A stretch of 49,650 nt of DNA from Chitinibacter sp. GC72 (GTDB lineage: Bacteria > Pseudomonadota > Gammaproteobacteria > Burkholderiales > Chitinibacteraceae), in contig NZ_VIRW01000021.1 in the NCBI RefSeq assembly GCF_009760905.1, forward strand, positions 1 through 49,650, written 5' to 3'. Each line of letters opens with the position of its first letter. Position 1 is the stretch's first letter. Position numbers and translations under genes: made by a program. The notes beneath the pieces are model-generated. The model was not told the origin of the DNA, searched no databases, and was given only the letters and a program-made list of their open reading frames with translations. Shown piece after piece: positions 19,382 to 26,844 of the stretch.

Positions 19382-20602
19382 TTATGCCCTTGGCTGCCGT
19401 GGCAAAGCAATCGAAATGATTGCCGCTAAGGCGATAAAGCCGACTGATATCCACAAACACGCCGCCAAGCCTGCCGCTTGGTAAACCCAACCCGACAGCA
19501 CCGTACCGATCAGCCGCCCCATCGCGTTGGCCATATAGTAAAAACCGACGTCGAGCGAAGCGCCGTCTTCTTTGGCGTAGCTAACGATCAAATAGCTGTG
19601 CAGCGACGAATTAATCGCAAACAGCACGCCAAAGGCGAGCAGCCCACCGACCAGTATTAGCTGCAAATCTAGATTGAAATTGATCCCCAGAGCAATACCA
19701 GCGGTGAGTATTGTCAACGGCAAGGCCCACAACACCGCCGCGCGGCCATCGGGCACTTTGCCCGCCTTTTTGCCGGTTAAATACGGCGCCAGCGATTGCA
19801 CAATGCCGTAGCCGATCACCCAGCAGGCAAAAAACGCGCCGACCGCCCAATCGGCCCAGCCCAAAGTCGTCGCCATAAACACCGGCAGCGCGACGACAAA
19901 CCACACATCGCGCGCGCCAAACAAAAACAGCCGCGCTGCCGACAAAATATTCACCGCGCGGCTGCTGGAAAACACCTCGCCAAATTTAGGCTTATTTTTC
20001 GCCTTGCCCAAATCCGCCTTCAAACTCAATAAACTCGCCACCCAGACCAGCAGCAGCACCAGCGCCATCGCCCACATTGCGCCAGCAAACCCCAAGCTCG
20101 CCAGCAATACGCCGCCAAGGAAAAAGCCAACGCCTTTGAGCGCATTTTTTGATCCGGTCAGCAGCGCCACCCATTGATACAGCCGCCCTTCCCCCGCCGC
20201 GCTGCCGGTGGGAATCAGCGCCTTAACGCTACTTTTCGCGCTCATTTTATTCAGGTCTTTCGCAATCCCCGACAGCGCCTGCGCCGCCATCACCCACGGC
20301 ACAGTCAGCAGCGCCGTTGGCACCGTCAGCGCCAGCAGCGCAATCACCTGCAGGCCAAGGCCGATATTCATTGTTTTATTGAGGCCAATGCGCGCACCCA
20401 ACCAGCCACCGACCAGATTGGTGACGACGCCAAACAACTCGTAAAACAAAAACAGCAGCGCGATATTCAGTGGCGAGAAGCCCAACTGATGAAAATGCAG
20501 CACCACCAGCATGCGCAAAGCGCCATCGGTCAGCGTGAACGCCCAATAATTGCCGGTGATGATTAGATATTGGCGGATGGCAGGGGAGAGGGTGGAAAGC
20601 AT
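19382..20602 (-). CDS. arsJ: Organoarsenical efflux MFS transporter ArsJ
   Basis: A 406-residue permease with about 11-12 membrane segments. Its N-terminal NYWAFTLTDGALRMLVVLHFH and the MSAKSSVKALIP region are features I recognise from ArsJ. Family knowledge: ArsJ exports 1-arseno-3-phosphoglycerate, made from arsenate by a dedicated GAPDH, giving arsenate resistance. The partner GAPDH is on the same strand about 1.2 kb upstream, but here a foreign-looking gene and repeats separate them. The operon promoter would be at arsC, so the insertion may reduce arsJ expression or bring its own promoter. Confidence 0.9.
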   Translation of the reverse strand: MLSTLSPAIRQYLIITGNYWAFTLTDGALRMLVVLHFHQLGFSPLNIALLFLFYELFGVVTNLVGGWLGARIGLNKTMNIGLGLQVIALLALTVPTALLTVPWVMAAQALSGIAKDLNKMSAKSSVKALIPTGSAAGEGRLYQWVALLTGSKNALKGVGFFLGGVLLASLGFAGAMWAMALVLLLVWVASLLSLKADLGKAKNKPKFGEVFSSSRAVNILSAARLFLFGARDVWFVVALPVFMATTLGWADWAVGAFFACWVIGYGIVQSLAPYLTGKKAGKVPDGRAAVLWALPLTILTAGIALGINFNLDLQLILVGGLLAFGVLFAINSSLHSYLIVSYAKEDGASLDVGFYYMANAMGRLIGTVLSGWVYQAAGLAACLWISVGFIALAAIISIALPRQPRA

Positions 20603-20617
20603 GGTTAGTCCGGCTAT

Positions 20618-20668
20618 AGGGTATTGGCTTGAGGATATTTTTGATCAATGATTACAGGTAAATACTTG
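20618..20668. repeat. Degenerate GGGTATATG-family hairpin (copy E)
   Basis: AGGGTATTGGCTTGAGG begins the element and AGGTAAATACTTGG ends it, with partial pairing of GTATT/AATAC and interior bases. It is weaker than the other copies and is assigned mainly because its left arm follows the same GGGTATtgGCTt pattern. It lies between arsJ and the left REPIN-like element. Confidence 0.35.
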
Positions 20669-20685
20669 GCTGGGTATGGCTAATA

Positions 20686-20762
20686 TAGCTCCGATGGGCG
20701 GAGCGAAATCGGAGTCTGCTGCGATTTCTCACGTCCGATTACGCTGCACTAATCGGACCTAC
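20686..20762. repeat. REPIN-like double hairpin, left of the HEPN-like gene
   Basis: Two REP-like units face each other. Plus strand: TAG-CTCCGAT...ATCGGAG hairpin (about 20686-20714). Minus strand: GTAG-GTCCGATTA-loop-TAATCGGAC (20762 back to 20733). A GTAG-type tetranucleotide 5' of an imperfect hairpin is the known signature of REP sequences handled by RAYT (REP-associated Y1) transposases, and two inverted REPs form a REPIN. A matching structure sits on the other side of the gene at 21727-21796. Confidence 0.6.
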
Positions 20763-20780
20763 GGTGCTTCATTGTCAGTA

Positions 20781-21674
20781 TCATTGCGCGCGTCCTGTGA
20801 CAACGTGCCGTCCAAGTGAAGTCATGCGGGAGTTTCGTGCAACGAGCTTCAGGCGTACATCATCCCAGTCCAAAAGGATTGGGATAGTTTCTTGTATCCC
20901 TTCGGGGGATGTGTTGAATGCGGTGAGCCCAACAACTGAACCATTATTTTGTTCGGCATACCTACAGAGATGTTCTTCAATCGTTTGCCTTGCAGCTTTC
21001 ACCTTTTCACTAAAGTGATCACGGACAAGTTGATGAAGATCGCCAATGCACTGAAGATATTCACGGATTACAAGTGTTAACGCCACCTGTTCAGGCATCT
21101 CACTTAAAATCGCCTTCTTAAAATTATTGTTTTCTAGGTGCTGGCGTTCGGTAAACGGTTGTATTGAAAGTTCAAGTACTCTAGTTTCATCCTCTCCAAC
21201 CCATTTTTGACTTTGACTCAACCGGTGAACTGCTAGGCCACAATGCTGAACATGATTACGTAATGCTTCAAGAAATCGATACCCGAAAGTCGCGTCGTAA
21301 TGGTGGTGCGTTCGTTGTTTGAATTCGATGCGAGCATTTTCAGGGGTTGTTGCACAATCAGTCAGGCGTTGCGGCGTTTGATCTAGGTAAAGGCGTGTTG
21401 CGGTTAATAAGTTGACAACGCGGCGATTGATTGTGGATCTAAGCTCAAAGAAATCGTGATATTCATTTAACCGCCGAACCGAGTTCGAGGCTGCAGCCAT
21501 GAGCAATTCCTGCTCGAATTCCACATAGTTACCAATTAAAAGGTCATTAGATTCCTCAAGTGCAAACGCCGCACTCAAAACTGTCCGAGCCGCTGCCGCG
21601 GCCTTAAATTGTTCATCCGTGATGGGTAATTTAGGTACTGTCCCGAGTACGTTTTGGCGAAGATAAGGGTTCAT
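20781..21674 (-). CDS. Hypothetical protein with HEPN-like RX4H motif
   Basis: A 297-residue, apparently all-helical, soluble protein that I do not recognise by name. Residues 84-99 (NRRVVNLLTATRLYLD) and RFLEALRNHVQHCGLAVH (133-150) resemble a HEPN-type helical core. R139-x4-H144 with Asn directly after the Arg matches the RNxxxH pattern of HEPN ribonucleases common in toxin and defence systems. No antitoxin-like small gene is adjacent. It has its own ribosome site (AGGA six bases before the ATG), is less GC-rich than its neighbours, interrupts the arsJ-GAPDH pair and is bracketed by REPIN-like repeats, all suggesting acquisition. The HEPN assignment is inference from a short motif. Confidence 0.6.
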   Translation of the reverse strand: MNPYLRQNVLGTVPKLPITDEQFKAAAAARTVLSAAFALEESNDLLIGNYVEFEQELLMAAASNSVRRLNEYHDFFELRSTINRRVVNLLTATRLYLDQTPQRLTDCATTPENARIEFKQRTHHHYDATFGYRFLEALRNHVQHCGLAVHRLSQSQKWVGEDETRVLELSIQPFTERQHLENNNFKKAILSEMPEQVALTLVIREYLQCIGDLHQLVRDHFSEKVKAARQTIEEHLCRYAEQNNGSVVGLTAFNTSPEGIQETIPILLDWDDVRLKLVARNSRMTSLGRHVVTGRAQ

Positions 21675-21726
21675 GATGTCCTAATGTTTTTTCAAGAGTC
21701 GGTTGGCGCATGCGGCCTCATCGCGC

Positions 21727-21796
21727 GTAGGTTGGATGAGCCGCAGGCCTTATCCGACTCGATGCTATTGGGTAACGCTACGTTCACCCAACCTAA
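21727..21796. repeat. REPIN-like double hairpin, right of the HEPN-like gene
   Basis: The plus-strand unit starts GTAGGTTGGATGAG and closes at TTATCCGAC (21727-21759). A second unit in inverse orientation reads, on the minus strand, TTAGGTTGGGTGAACG...TTACCCAA (21796 back to about 21769). The GTAG/TTAG heads point outward, as in a REPIN. It lies directly upstream of the HEPN-like gene and mirrors the element at 20686-20762. Confidence 0.6.
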
Positions 21797-21801
21797 TCAG
21801 T

Positions 21802-21849
21802 GTATTGCTATGCAGGCATTATTAAGCAAAGCCTACAGAGCAATACCCC
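21802..21849. repeat. GGGTATATG-family hairpin after GAPDH (copy B)
   Basis: GTATTGCTATGCAGGC (21802-21817) pairs with GCCTACAGAGCAATAC (21831-21846) at 14 of 16 positions. Read on the minus strand it begins GGGGTATTGCTCTGTAGGC, close to the 35948-36000 copy. It lies just beyond the GAPDH stop and may act as its transcription end, which would also insulate the downstream gene and arsJ. Confidence 0.6.
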
Positions 21850-21859
21850 ATCATGGAAT

Positions 21860-22867
21860 TTACTGATCCGCCAAGCCCACCTGCCGTACCAACTCCGCCG
21901 TACGATTCACATAACCCCACTCATTGTCGTACCACGCGTACAGTTTCAATTGCGTGCCGTTGATGACCATCGTCGATAGCGCGTCGATGATGGACGAGCG
22001 CGCGTCGCCGCGGTAGTCGATCGACACCAGCGGGCGTTCTTCGTAGCCCAAGATGTCTTTCAGATACGTTTCCGACGCGGCTTTCAAGAGGCCATTCACT
22101 TCTTCGACGGTGGTGGCGCGTTCGAGCTCGAACACGCAATCGGTGAGCGAGGCGTTGGTTAGCGGTACGCGGACGGCGTGGCCGTTCAGGCGGCCTTTCA
22201 GTTCGGGGAAAATCTCGGTGATCGCGGTGGCCGAACCAGTCGACGTTGGGATCAAACTGGTGCCGCACGAGCGCGCGCGGCGCAGGTCTTTGTGCGGGGC
22301 GTCGATGATGGTTTGCGTATTGGTCAGATCGTGGATCGTCGTCATGCTGCCGTGGCGGATGCCGAGTTGCTCGTGGATCACTTTGACGACCGGCGCGAGG
22401 CAGTTGGTCGTGCAGCTGGCGGCGGTGACGATGCGATGGATGCTAGGGTCAAACAAATGATGATTCACGCCAACGACAACATTCAAAACGCCCGGCTCTT
22501 TGACTGGCGCGGTGACGACAACGCGTTTAACGCCTTGATCGAGGTAGGCTTGCAGCAGCGCGGTGGTGCGCATTTTGCCCGAGGCTTCGATCACCACGTC
22601 GCAACCGGACCAATCGGTGTCGCCAATCGCGGTATTGCGGGTGGTTTTGATGCGCTGATTACCAATAATGATCTCATCACCCTCGCTCGTGGCTTCGTGT
22701 GCAAAGCGGCCATGAATTGAGTCGAAGTTTAGCAAATGCGCCAAAGTCGCCGCGTCGCCCGCCGGATCGTTGATCTGTACAAATTCAATTTCTGGCCAGC
22801 CCCACGCTGCGCGCAGTGTTAAACGTCCCATACGGCCAAAGCCGTTGATGCCTACTTTGATGGTCAT
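21860..22867 (-). CDS. Glyceraldehyde-3-phosphate dehydrogenase, ArsJ-associated
   Basis: A 335-residue GAPDH with N-terminal NAD site [13 protein letters not shown], catalytic cysteine in [10 protein letters not shown] and the C-terminal [12 protein letters not shown] segment. By context (ars genes, arsJ downstream on the same strand) it is the arsenate-detoxifying GAPDH. It would use arsenate in place of phosphate to form 1-arseno-3-phosphoglycerate for export by ArsJ. It follows arsC by 18 bp. A housekeeping glycolytic role cannot be excluded from sequence alone, but the location argues against it. Confidence 0.9.
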   Translation of the reverse strand: MTIKVGINGFGRMGRLTLRAAWGWPEIEFVQINDPAGDAATLAHLLNFDSIHGRFAHEATSEGDEIIIGNQRIKTTRNTAIGDTDWSGCDVVIEASGKMRTTALLQAYLDQGVKRVVVTAPVKEPGVLNVVVGVNHHLFDPSIHRIVTAASCTTNCLAPVVKVIHEQLGIRHGSMTTIHDLTNTQTIIDAPHKDLRRARSCGTSLIPTSTGSATAITEIFPELKGRLNGHAVRVPLTNASLTDCVFELERATTVEEVNGLLKAASETYLKDILGYEERPLVSIDYRGDARSSIIDALSTMVINGTQLKLYAWYDNEWGYVNRTAELVRQVGLADQ

Positions 22868-22885
22868 TTCTTTATCCCGTATTGC

Positions 22886-23368
22886 TTATTTAAGATTTGC
22901 CACGTGCTGCTTGAGTGCGAGGTGGTCGAGTTTTTCAAATGGCAGTGCCACAAGTAAATCAAGGCGGTGGCGCAAGATGGCTAAGGTGTGATTAAAGCTG
23001 TGCTGTTGAGTCTCTTCATCACCTGCACAATCGGGATGCTCAATACTCCAATGCGAAATCATCGGCACGCCAGGCCAAGCAGGGCAAGTTTCACCAGCGG
23101 CGCGATCGCACAGCGTGAAGACCAAATCCATCTCGGGTGCGCCGACCTGAATGAATTCATCCCAGCTTTTACTGCGTAAATTGTCACAAGCGATGTGGGC
23201 ATGCTCTAGCGCTTTAAGCGCCATCGGATGGATTTGCCCGCTCGGCAGGCTGCCGGCGCTATATGCTTTAAAGCGGCCATGACCAATGTGGTTGAGTAAG
23301 GCTTCTGCCATTTGGCTGCGCGCGGCGTTTTCGGTGCAGATAAACAGCACGTTGTAATAGTCTTTCAT
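22886..23368 (-). CDS. arsC: Arsenate reductase, low-Mr phosphatase type
   Basis: 160 residues with the LMW tyrosine-phosphatase loop CTENAARS (C11-x5-R17). C87 and C95 in TLCDRAAGETCPAWPG complete the three-cysteine relay of thioredoxin- or mycothiol-linked arsenate reductases. It reduces arsenate to arsenite for export by Acr3. AAGGTG lies five bases before the ATG. It is first in the leftward arm and divergent from arsR across a 78-bp shared region. Confidence 0.92.
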   Translation of the reverse strand: MKDYYNVLFICTENAARSQMAEALLNHIGHGRFKAYSAGSLPSGQIHPMALKALEHAHIACDNLRSKSWDEFIQVGAPEMDLVFTLCDRAAGETCPAWPGVPMISHWSIEHPDCAGDEETQQHSFNHTLAILRHRLDLLVALPFEKLDHLALKQHVANLK

Positions 23369-23446
23369 GCATCACCTTATTTCTGATTTTTTCAACATGG
23401 TAATCATAGTAGTTCAATATTTCAATAATTGTTGTATAGTTAAGAT
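23369..23446. promoter_or_regulatory. Divergent arsC / arsR control region
   Basis: This 78-bp AT-rich region separates arsC from arsR. On the plus strand TTCAAT (23413-23418) and TATAGT (23435-23440), 16 bases apart, make a plausible arsR promoter with a good -10 and a poor -35. The stretch between them, TTCAATATTTCAATAATTG, contains overlapping short inverted repeats (CAAT-a-ATTG) that could be the ArsR operator controlling both directions. The arsC promoter is not clear. Confidence 0.5.
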
Positions 23447-23812
23447 ATGGAAAAAAATACTGCTACGACCATTTTTGAAACCCTATCGTCCGGCGTGCGG
23501 CTTGATGTCTATCGCCTGCTCGTGCGTCAGGGCAAAGCCGGGTTGGTTGCCGGTGAAATCGCCGCCGCGCTGGATCTGCCAGCGACCAATTTATCGTTTC
23601 ACCTCAAATCCATGGTGCATGCCAATGTGGTCACGGTAGAGCAGGAGGGGCGCTATATGCGCTATCGCGCCAATCTGGCGCAAATGCTGGAGCTGATCGC
23701 CTACTTGACCGAAGAGTGTTGCGAGGGCAATCCCGAACAATGTTTGCCGCTCTTGTCATCGCCGTGCGCGCCCGAATCATCATGCTGCCCCAAGCCGGAA
23801 GAAACCCAATGA
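23447..23812 (+). CDS. arsR: ArsR-family metalloid-responsive repressor
   Basis: 121 residues with the winged helix-turn-helix of the family ([20 protein letters not shown], about residues 36-55). Instead of a CxC in the DNA-recognition helix, cysteines cluster after the DNA-binding domain: C91-C92 and C99, plus C107, C113 and C114 in the tail. This resembles the C-terminal As(III) site described for the Acidithiobacillus ferrooxidans type. Arsenite binding would release DNA and derepress both arms of the island. The stop overlaps the acr3 start (ATGA). Confidence 0.92.
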   Translation: MEKNTATTIFETLSSGVRLDVYRLLVRQGKAGLVAGEIAAALDLPATNLSFHLKSMVHANVVTVEQEGRYMRYRANLAQMLELIAYLTEECCEGNPEQCLPLLSSPCAPESSCCPKPEETQ

Positions 23813-24870
23813 ACAGTCAAGCCTGCGCCGACGAATCGACGTCGCAACAGTTGAGTTTTCTGGATCGCAATCTGACCGTATGGATTTTCCTCGCGATGGC
23901 GCTGGGTGTGGGCATCGGCGTGGTGTTTCCACAGGTGGCGCAGCTCAATGAGGCGATGTCGGTCGGCACGACCAATATTCCGCTGGCCATCGGCCTGATT
24001 CTGATGATGTATCCGCCGCTGGCGAAAGTGAATTACAGCCTCTTGGGCGAAGTCACCCGCGACAAACGCGCAATTACGCTGTCTTTGATCATGAACTGGA
24101 TCGTTGGCCCGATTTTGATGTTTGTGCTGGCGATTACCTTTTTGCGCGATCAGCCGGGCTATATGGTCGGGCTGATTCTGATCGGGCTGGCGCGGTGCAT
24201 CGCGATGGTGCTGGTCTGGAATGATATCAGCGGGGGCAGCAAGGAATACGGCGCGGCGCTGGTTGCGCTCAATAGCGTGTTCCAGATTATCACTTACAGT
24301 TTTATGGCTTGGCTGTTTATTACCGTCTTGCCGCCGCTATTTGGTCTGCAAGGTTTTGCGCTCGATATTACGATGTGGGACATTGCCAAAAGTGTACTGA
24401 TTTATCTCGGAATCCCTTTTCTGGCTGGTTTTTTAAGCCGCAAGTGGCTGGTCGCCACCAAGGGCGAAGCCTGGTACAACACGGTGTTTATCCCGCGTAT
24501 TTCGCCAATCACGCTGATTGCCTTGCTCGCGACCATCGTGCTGATGTTCAGTTTAAAAGGCGAAATGATGGTCGAGCTACCGCTGGATGTATTGCAAATC
24601 GCGATTCCGCTGGTGATTTACTTTATGGTGATGTTTTTTGCCAGCTTCTGGATCGGCAAAAAAATGGGGCTGCCCTACGATCAAAACGCGTCGATTGCGT
24701 TTACCTCGAGTGGCAATAATTTCGAGCTGGCGATTGCGGTGTCGATTGCCGTTTTTGGCCTGAGCTCTGATCAGGCCTTTGCCGGTGTGATTGGCCCGCT
24801 GGTTGAAGTGCCGGTCTTGATTGCGCTGGTAAATGTCGCGCTCAGAATGAAGCGGAAATACTACTCATGA
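23809..24870 (+). CDS. acr3: Arsenite efflux permease Acr3
   Basis: 353 residues with about ten membrane segments. The conserved [21 protein letters not shown] motif carries the essential cysteine of Acr3 permeases, and [18 protein letters not shown] is the second family signature. It extrudes As(III) from the cytoplasm. The ATG at 23809 has GGAAGAAA upstream and overlaps the arsR stop; earlier in-frame starts lie inside arsR and were rejected. Its own stop overlaps the next gene by four bases (ATGA). Confidence 0.94.
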   Translation: MNSQACADESTSQQLSFLDRNLTVWIFLAMALGVGIGVVFPQVAQLNEAMSVGTTNIPLAIGLILMMYPPLAKVNYSLLGEVTRDKRAITLSLIMNWIVGPILMFVLAITFLRDQPGYMVGLILIGLARCIAMVLVWNDISGGSKEYGAALVALNSVFQIITYSFMAWLFITVLPPLFGLQGFALDITMWDIAKSVLIYLGIPFLAGFLSRKWLVATKGEAWYNTVFIPRISPITLIALLATIVLMFSLKGEMMVELPLDVLQIAIPLVIYFMVMFFASFWIGKKMGLPYDQNASIAFTSSGNNFELAIAVSIAVFGLSSDQAFAGVIGPLVEVPVLIALVNVALRMKRKYYS

Positions 24871-26156
24871 GCGCGACCATCAACATGAACGCGCCTTGCA
24901 CCGCCGAGTGGCTGAACAAGCAATGCGCTTGCCGGTTTCTGGATTCCGCTTTGCTCAAGGCCGAGCTGGAAGCGAGCCCGGATTTGGTCGGTCTGGCCGA
25001 CGAGATCGCGCAAACCCGGCCGCATCTGTTTTCGGCCACGATGGTTTTTATTACCCCTGCGCAGCGCGATCAGATGCAGGACATTATTCGCGCGGTCAGC
25101 GATCTGGCGGCCATGCCTTCCTGGCAAAATCAGGTTTTGGCGAATGCCCCTGCTGCGGCGCAAATCGACTTTGGTCAAGATGGTGTGTTTTTTGGCTACG
25201 ACTTTCATCTGAGTGAGGGCGTGCCGCAACTGATTGAAATCAATACCAATGCAGGTGGCGCAATGCTCAATCTGGCTTTGGCTCGCGCGCAAACAGCGTG
25301 TTGCAAAGCCTGCCCACCGCTGACTGCCGCGCCCAAAACGCTGGATGAACTGGAAAATACCTGGCTGGCGATGTTCGAGCAGGAGTGGCAAGCGCAGCGA
25401 GATACGCCTCGCCCGCGCCGAATCGCCATTATTGATGAAGCGCCGAAACAGCAATACCTCTACCCTGAGTTTCTGCTGTTTCAGCGTCTGTTTGAAAAGA
25501 CCGGGATGACTTGCCTGCTTGCCGATCCGGGCGAGTTGCGCTGGCACGATCAGAGATTGTGGCTCGGTGATACCGTGATTGATATGGTCTACAACCGCTT
25601 GACCGATTTCTATTTTGAACAAGACAATTCGCAAGCCTTGCGGCAGGCTTTTGCCGCCGGTGATGTCGTCGTTACGCCAACACCCCGCGCGCATGCGCTG
25701 TACGCCGACAAGCGTCACCTCGCCGAGCTGAGCTCGCCGGAGCAAATGGCGGCCTATCCGCTTGCTGGCTCGAGTATAGCCACCCTGCAAGCCGGCATTC
25801 CGAGCACCTTTTTAGTCACCCCAGCCAATGCCGATGAACTTTGGGCGCAGCGGCGACAACTTTTTTTCAAGCCAGCAAGCGGCTACGGCAGTAAAGCCAC
25901 GTATCGCGGCGATAAGCTAACTAAGCGGGTGTGGGGTGAGATTCTGGCGGGTGGCTATGTCGCGCAAACGATTGCGCCGCCGAGCGAGCGCTATGTGGCG
26001 ATTGAAGCAAACCAGACCGCTGATTTGAAGCTCGATATTCGCGCCTATGTGTACCGGGGCGAAATCCAGCTATTTGCCGCCCGCCTGTATAGCGGGCAAA
26101 CGACCAATTTCAGAACGCAGGGCGGCGGATTTGCGCCTGTTTACATTACTAATTGA
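24867..26156 (+). CDS. ATP-grasp-like protein in the ars operon
   Basis: A 429-residue soluble protein without a name I can assign. The [15 protein letters not shown] segment (117-131) resembles the substrate/Mg region of glutathione-synthetase-like ligases. [19 protein letters not shown] (about 330-350) and the following GYVAQ resemble the nucleotide-binding loop of ATP-grasp enzymes. Such ligases join a carboxylate to an amine or thiol, so it could make a thiol or peptide conjugate useful in arsenic handling; this is inference. There are several cysteines (C11, C20, C22 and C145-C146-x2-C149). It is translationally coupled to acr3 (ATGA) and to the downstream phosphatase, so it is probably ArsR-controlled. 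Confidence 0.7.
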   Translation: MSATINMNAPCTAEWLNKQCACRFLDSALLKAELEASPDLVGLADEIAQTRPHLFSATMVFITPAQRDQMQDIIRAVSDLAAMPSWQNQVLANAPAAAQIDFGQDGVFFGYDFHLSEGVPQLIEINTNAGGAMLNLALARAQTACCKACPPLTAAPKTLDELENTWLAMFEQEWQAQRDTPRPRRIAIIDEAPKQQYLYPEFLLFQRLFEKTGMTCLLADPGELRWHDQRLWLGDTVIDMVYNRLTDFYFEQDNSQALRQAFAAGDVVVTPTPRAHALYADKRHLAELSSPEQMAAYPLAGSSIATLQAGIPSTFLVTPANADELWAQRRQLFFKPASGYGSKATYRGDKLTKRVWGEILAGGYVAQTIAPPSERYVAIEANQTADLKLDIRAYVYRGEIQLFAARLYSGQTTNFRTQGGGFAPVYITN

Positions 26157-26167
26157 GGAGGCCCATT

Positions 26168-26683
26168 TTGACCCATCCATACGACATCATGCCCTTAGCC
26201 GAAGGCGGTGGCCTGATTTTTACCCCGTGCCCCGGCACCAAAGATGCCGATTTGCGCAGTGCTTTGCAGGATTTGCACACAGCAGGCGCTTCGGCGTTGA
26301 TTACGTTGATGCCAAGCCATGAGCTGCAGGAAAACAATGCCACCGATTTGCCCGCAGTCTGCGCCGAGCTAGGCATGAGCTGGTTTCATTTTCCGGTTGA
26401 AGATGACGCCGCGCCAAGCGACGAATTTGCCAGCCAGTGGGCATTGCACAGTGCCGATATTCTGCAGATGCTCGCTGAGGGCAAAACCATTGCCGTGCAT
26501 TGCAAAGGCGGCTCGGGTCGCACCGGGCTGATGATTGCCAACATCCTGCTGGCACGGCAGGTGCCGCTGGACGAGGCGATGGCGCAGGTGCAAGCCATCC
26601 GTCCCAAATCATTGCGCATTCCCGCACATATTGCGCATTTGCAAGCCTTCGCCGAGGGTGACGTTGCAGATAGGGCTGTTTAA
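26168..26683 (+). CDS. Dual-specificity-type protein phosphatase (CDKN3-like)
   Basis: 171 residues from TTG 26168, chosen because a perfect AGGAGG (26156-26161) lies six bases upstream; the in-frame TTG at 26153 overlaps that site and was rejected. The phosphatase loop HCKGGSGRTG gives the Cys112/Arg118 pair, and VEDDAAPSD likely supplies the general acid. The fold is that of the CDKN3/dual-specificity group. It is the last gene of arsR-acr3-ATP-grasp-phosphatase. Possible roles include a second arsenate reductase, like the HCX5R Acr2p of yeast, or removal of a phosphate linked to the ATP-grasp product. Neither is shown. Confidence 0.8.
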   Translation: MTHPYDIMPLAEGGGLIFTPCPGTKDADLRSALQDLHTAGASALITLMPSHELQENNATDLPAVCAELGMSWFHFPVEDDAAPSDEFASQWALHSADILQMLAEGKTIAVHCKGGSGRTGLMIANILLARQVPLDEAMAQVQAIRPKSLRIPAHIAHLQAFAEGDVADRAV

Positions 26684-26844
26684 TACACTTCAGCGTCTGG
26701 GCAGCAAGTGAATCTGCGGCGCATTTATCGTGACTGTGCGGTAAATGTCTCGTCTAAAGCTTTCTGATTCAATACAATTAACATCAAATTTTTGAAAGTT
26801 AATTGGGCAAGGGCATTTAACTTGTCTGAATGGGAGCAAGATCA

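Noticed and set aside
24861-25790. A 309-codon open frame on the minus strand opposite the ATP-grasp-like gene
   Set aside because: It is antisense to a gene coupled to acr3 by overlap and good ribosome sites, and its translation is rich in Arg/Gln/His without any motif, typical of a shadow frame in GC-rich DNA.
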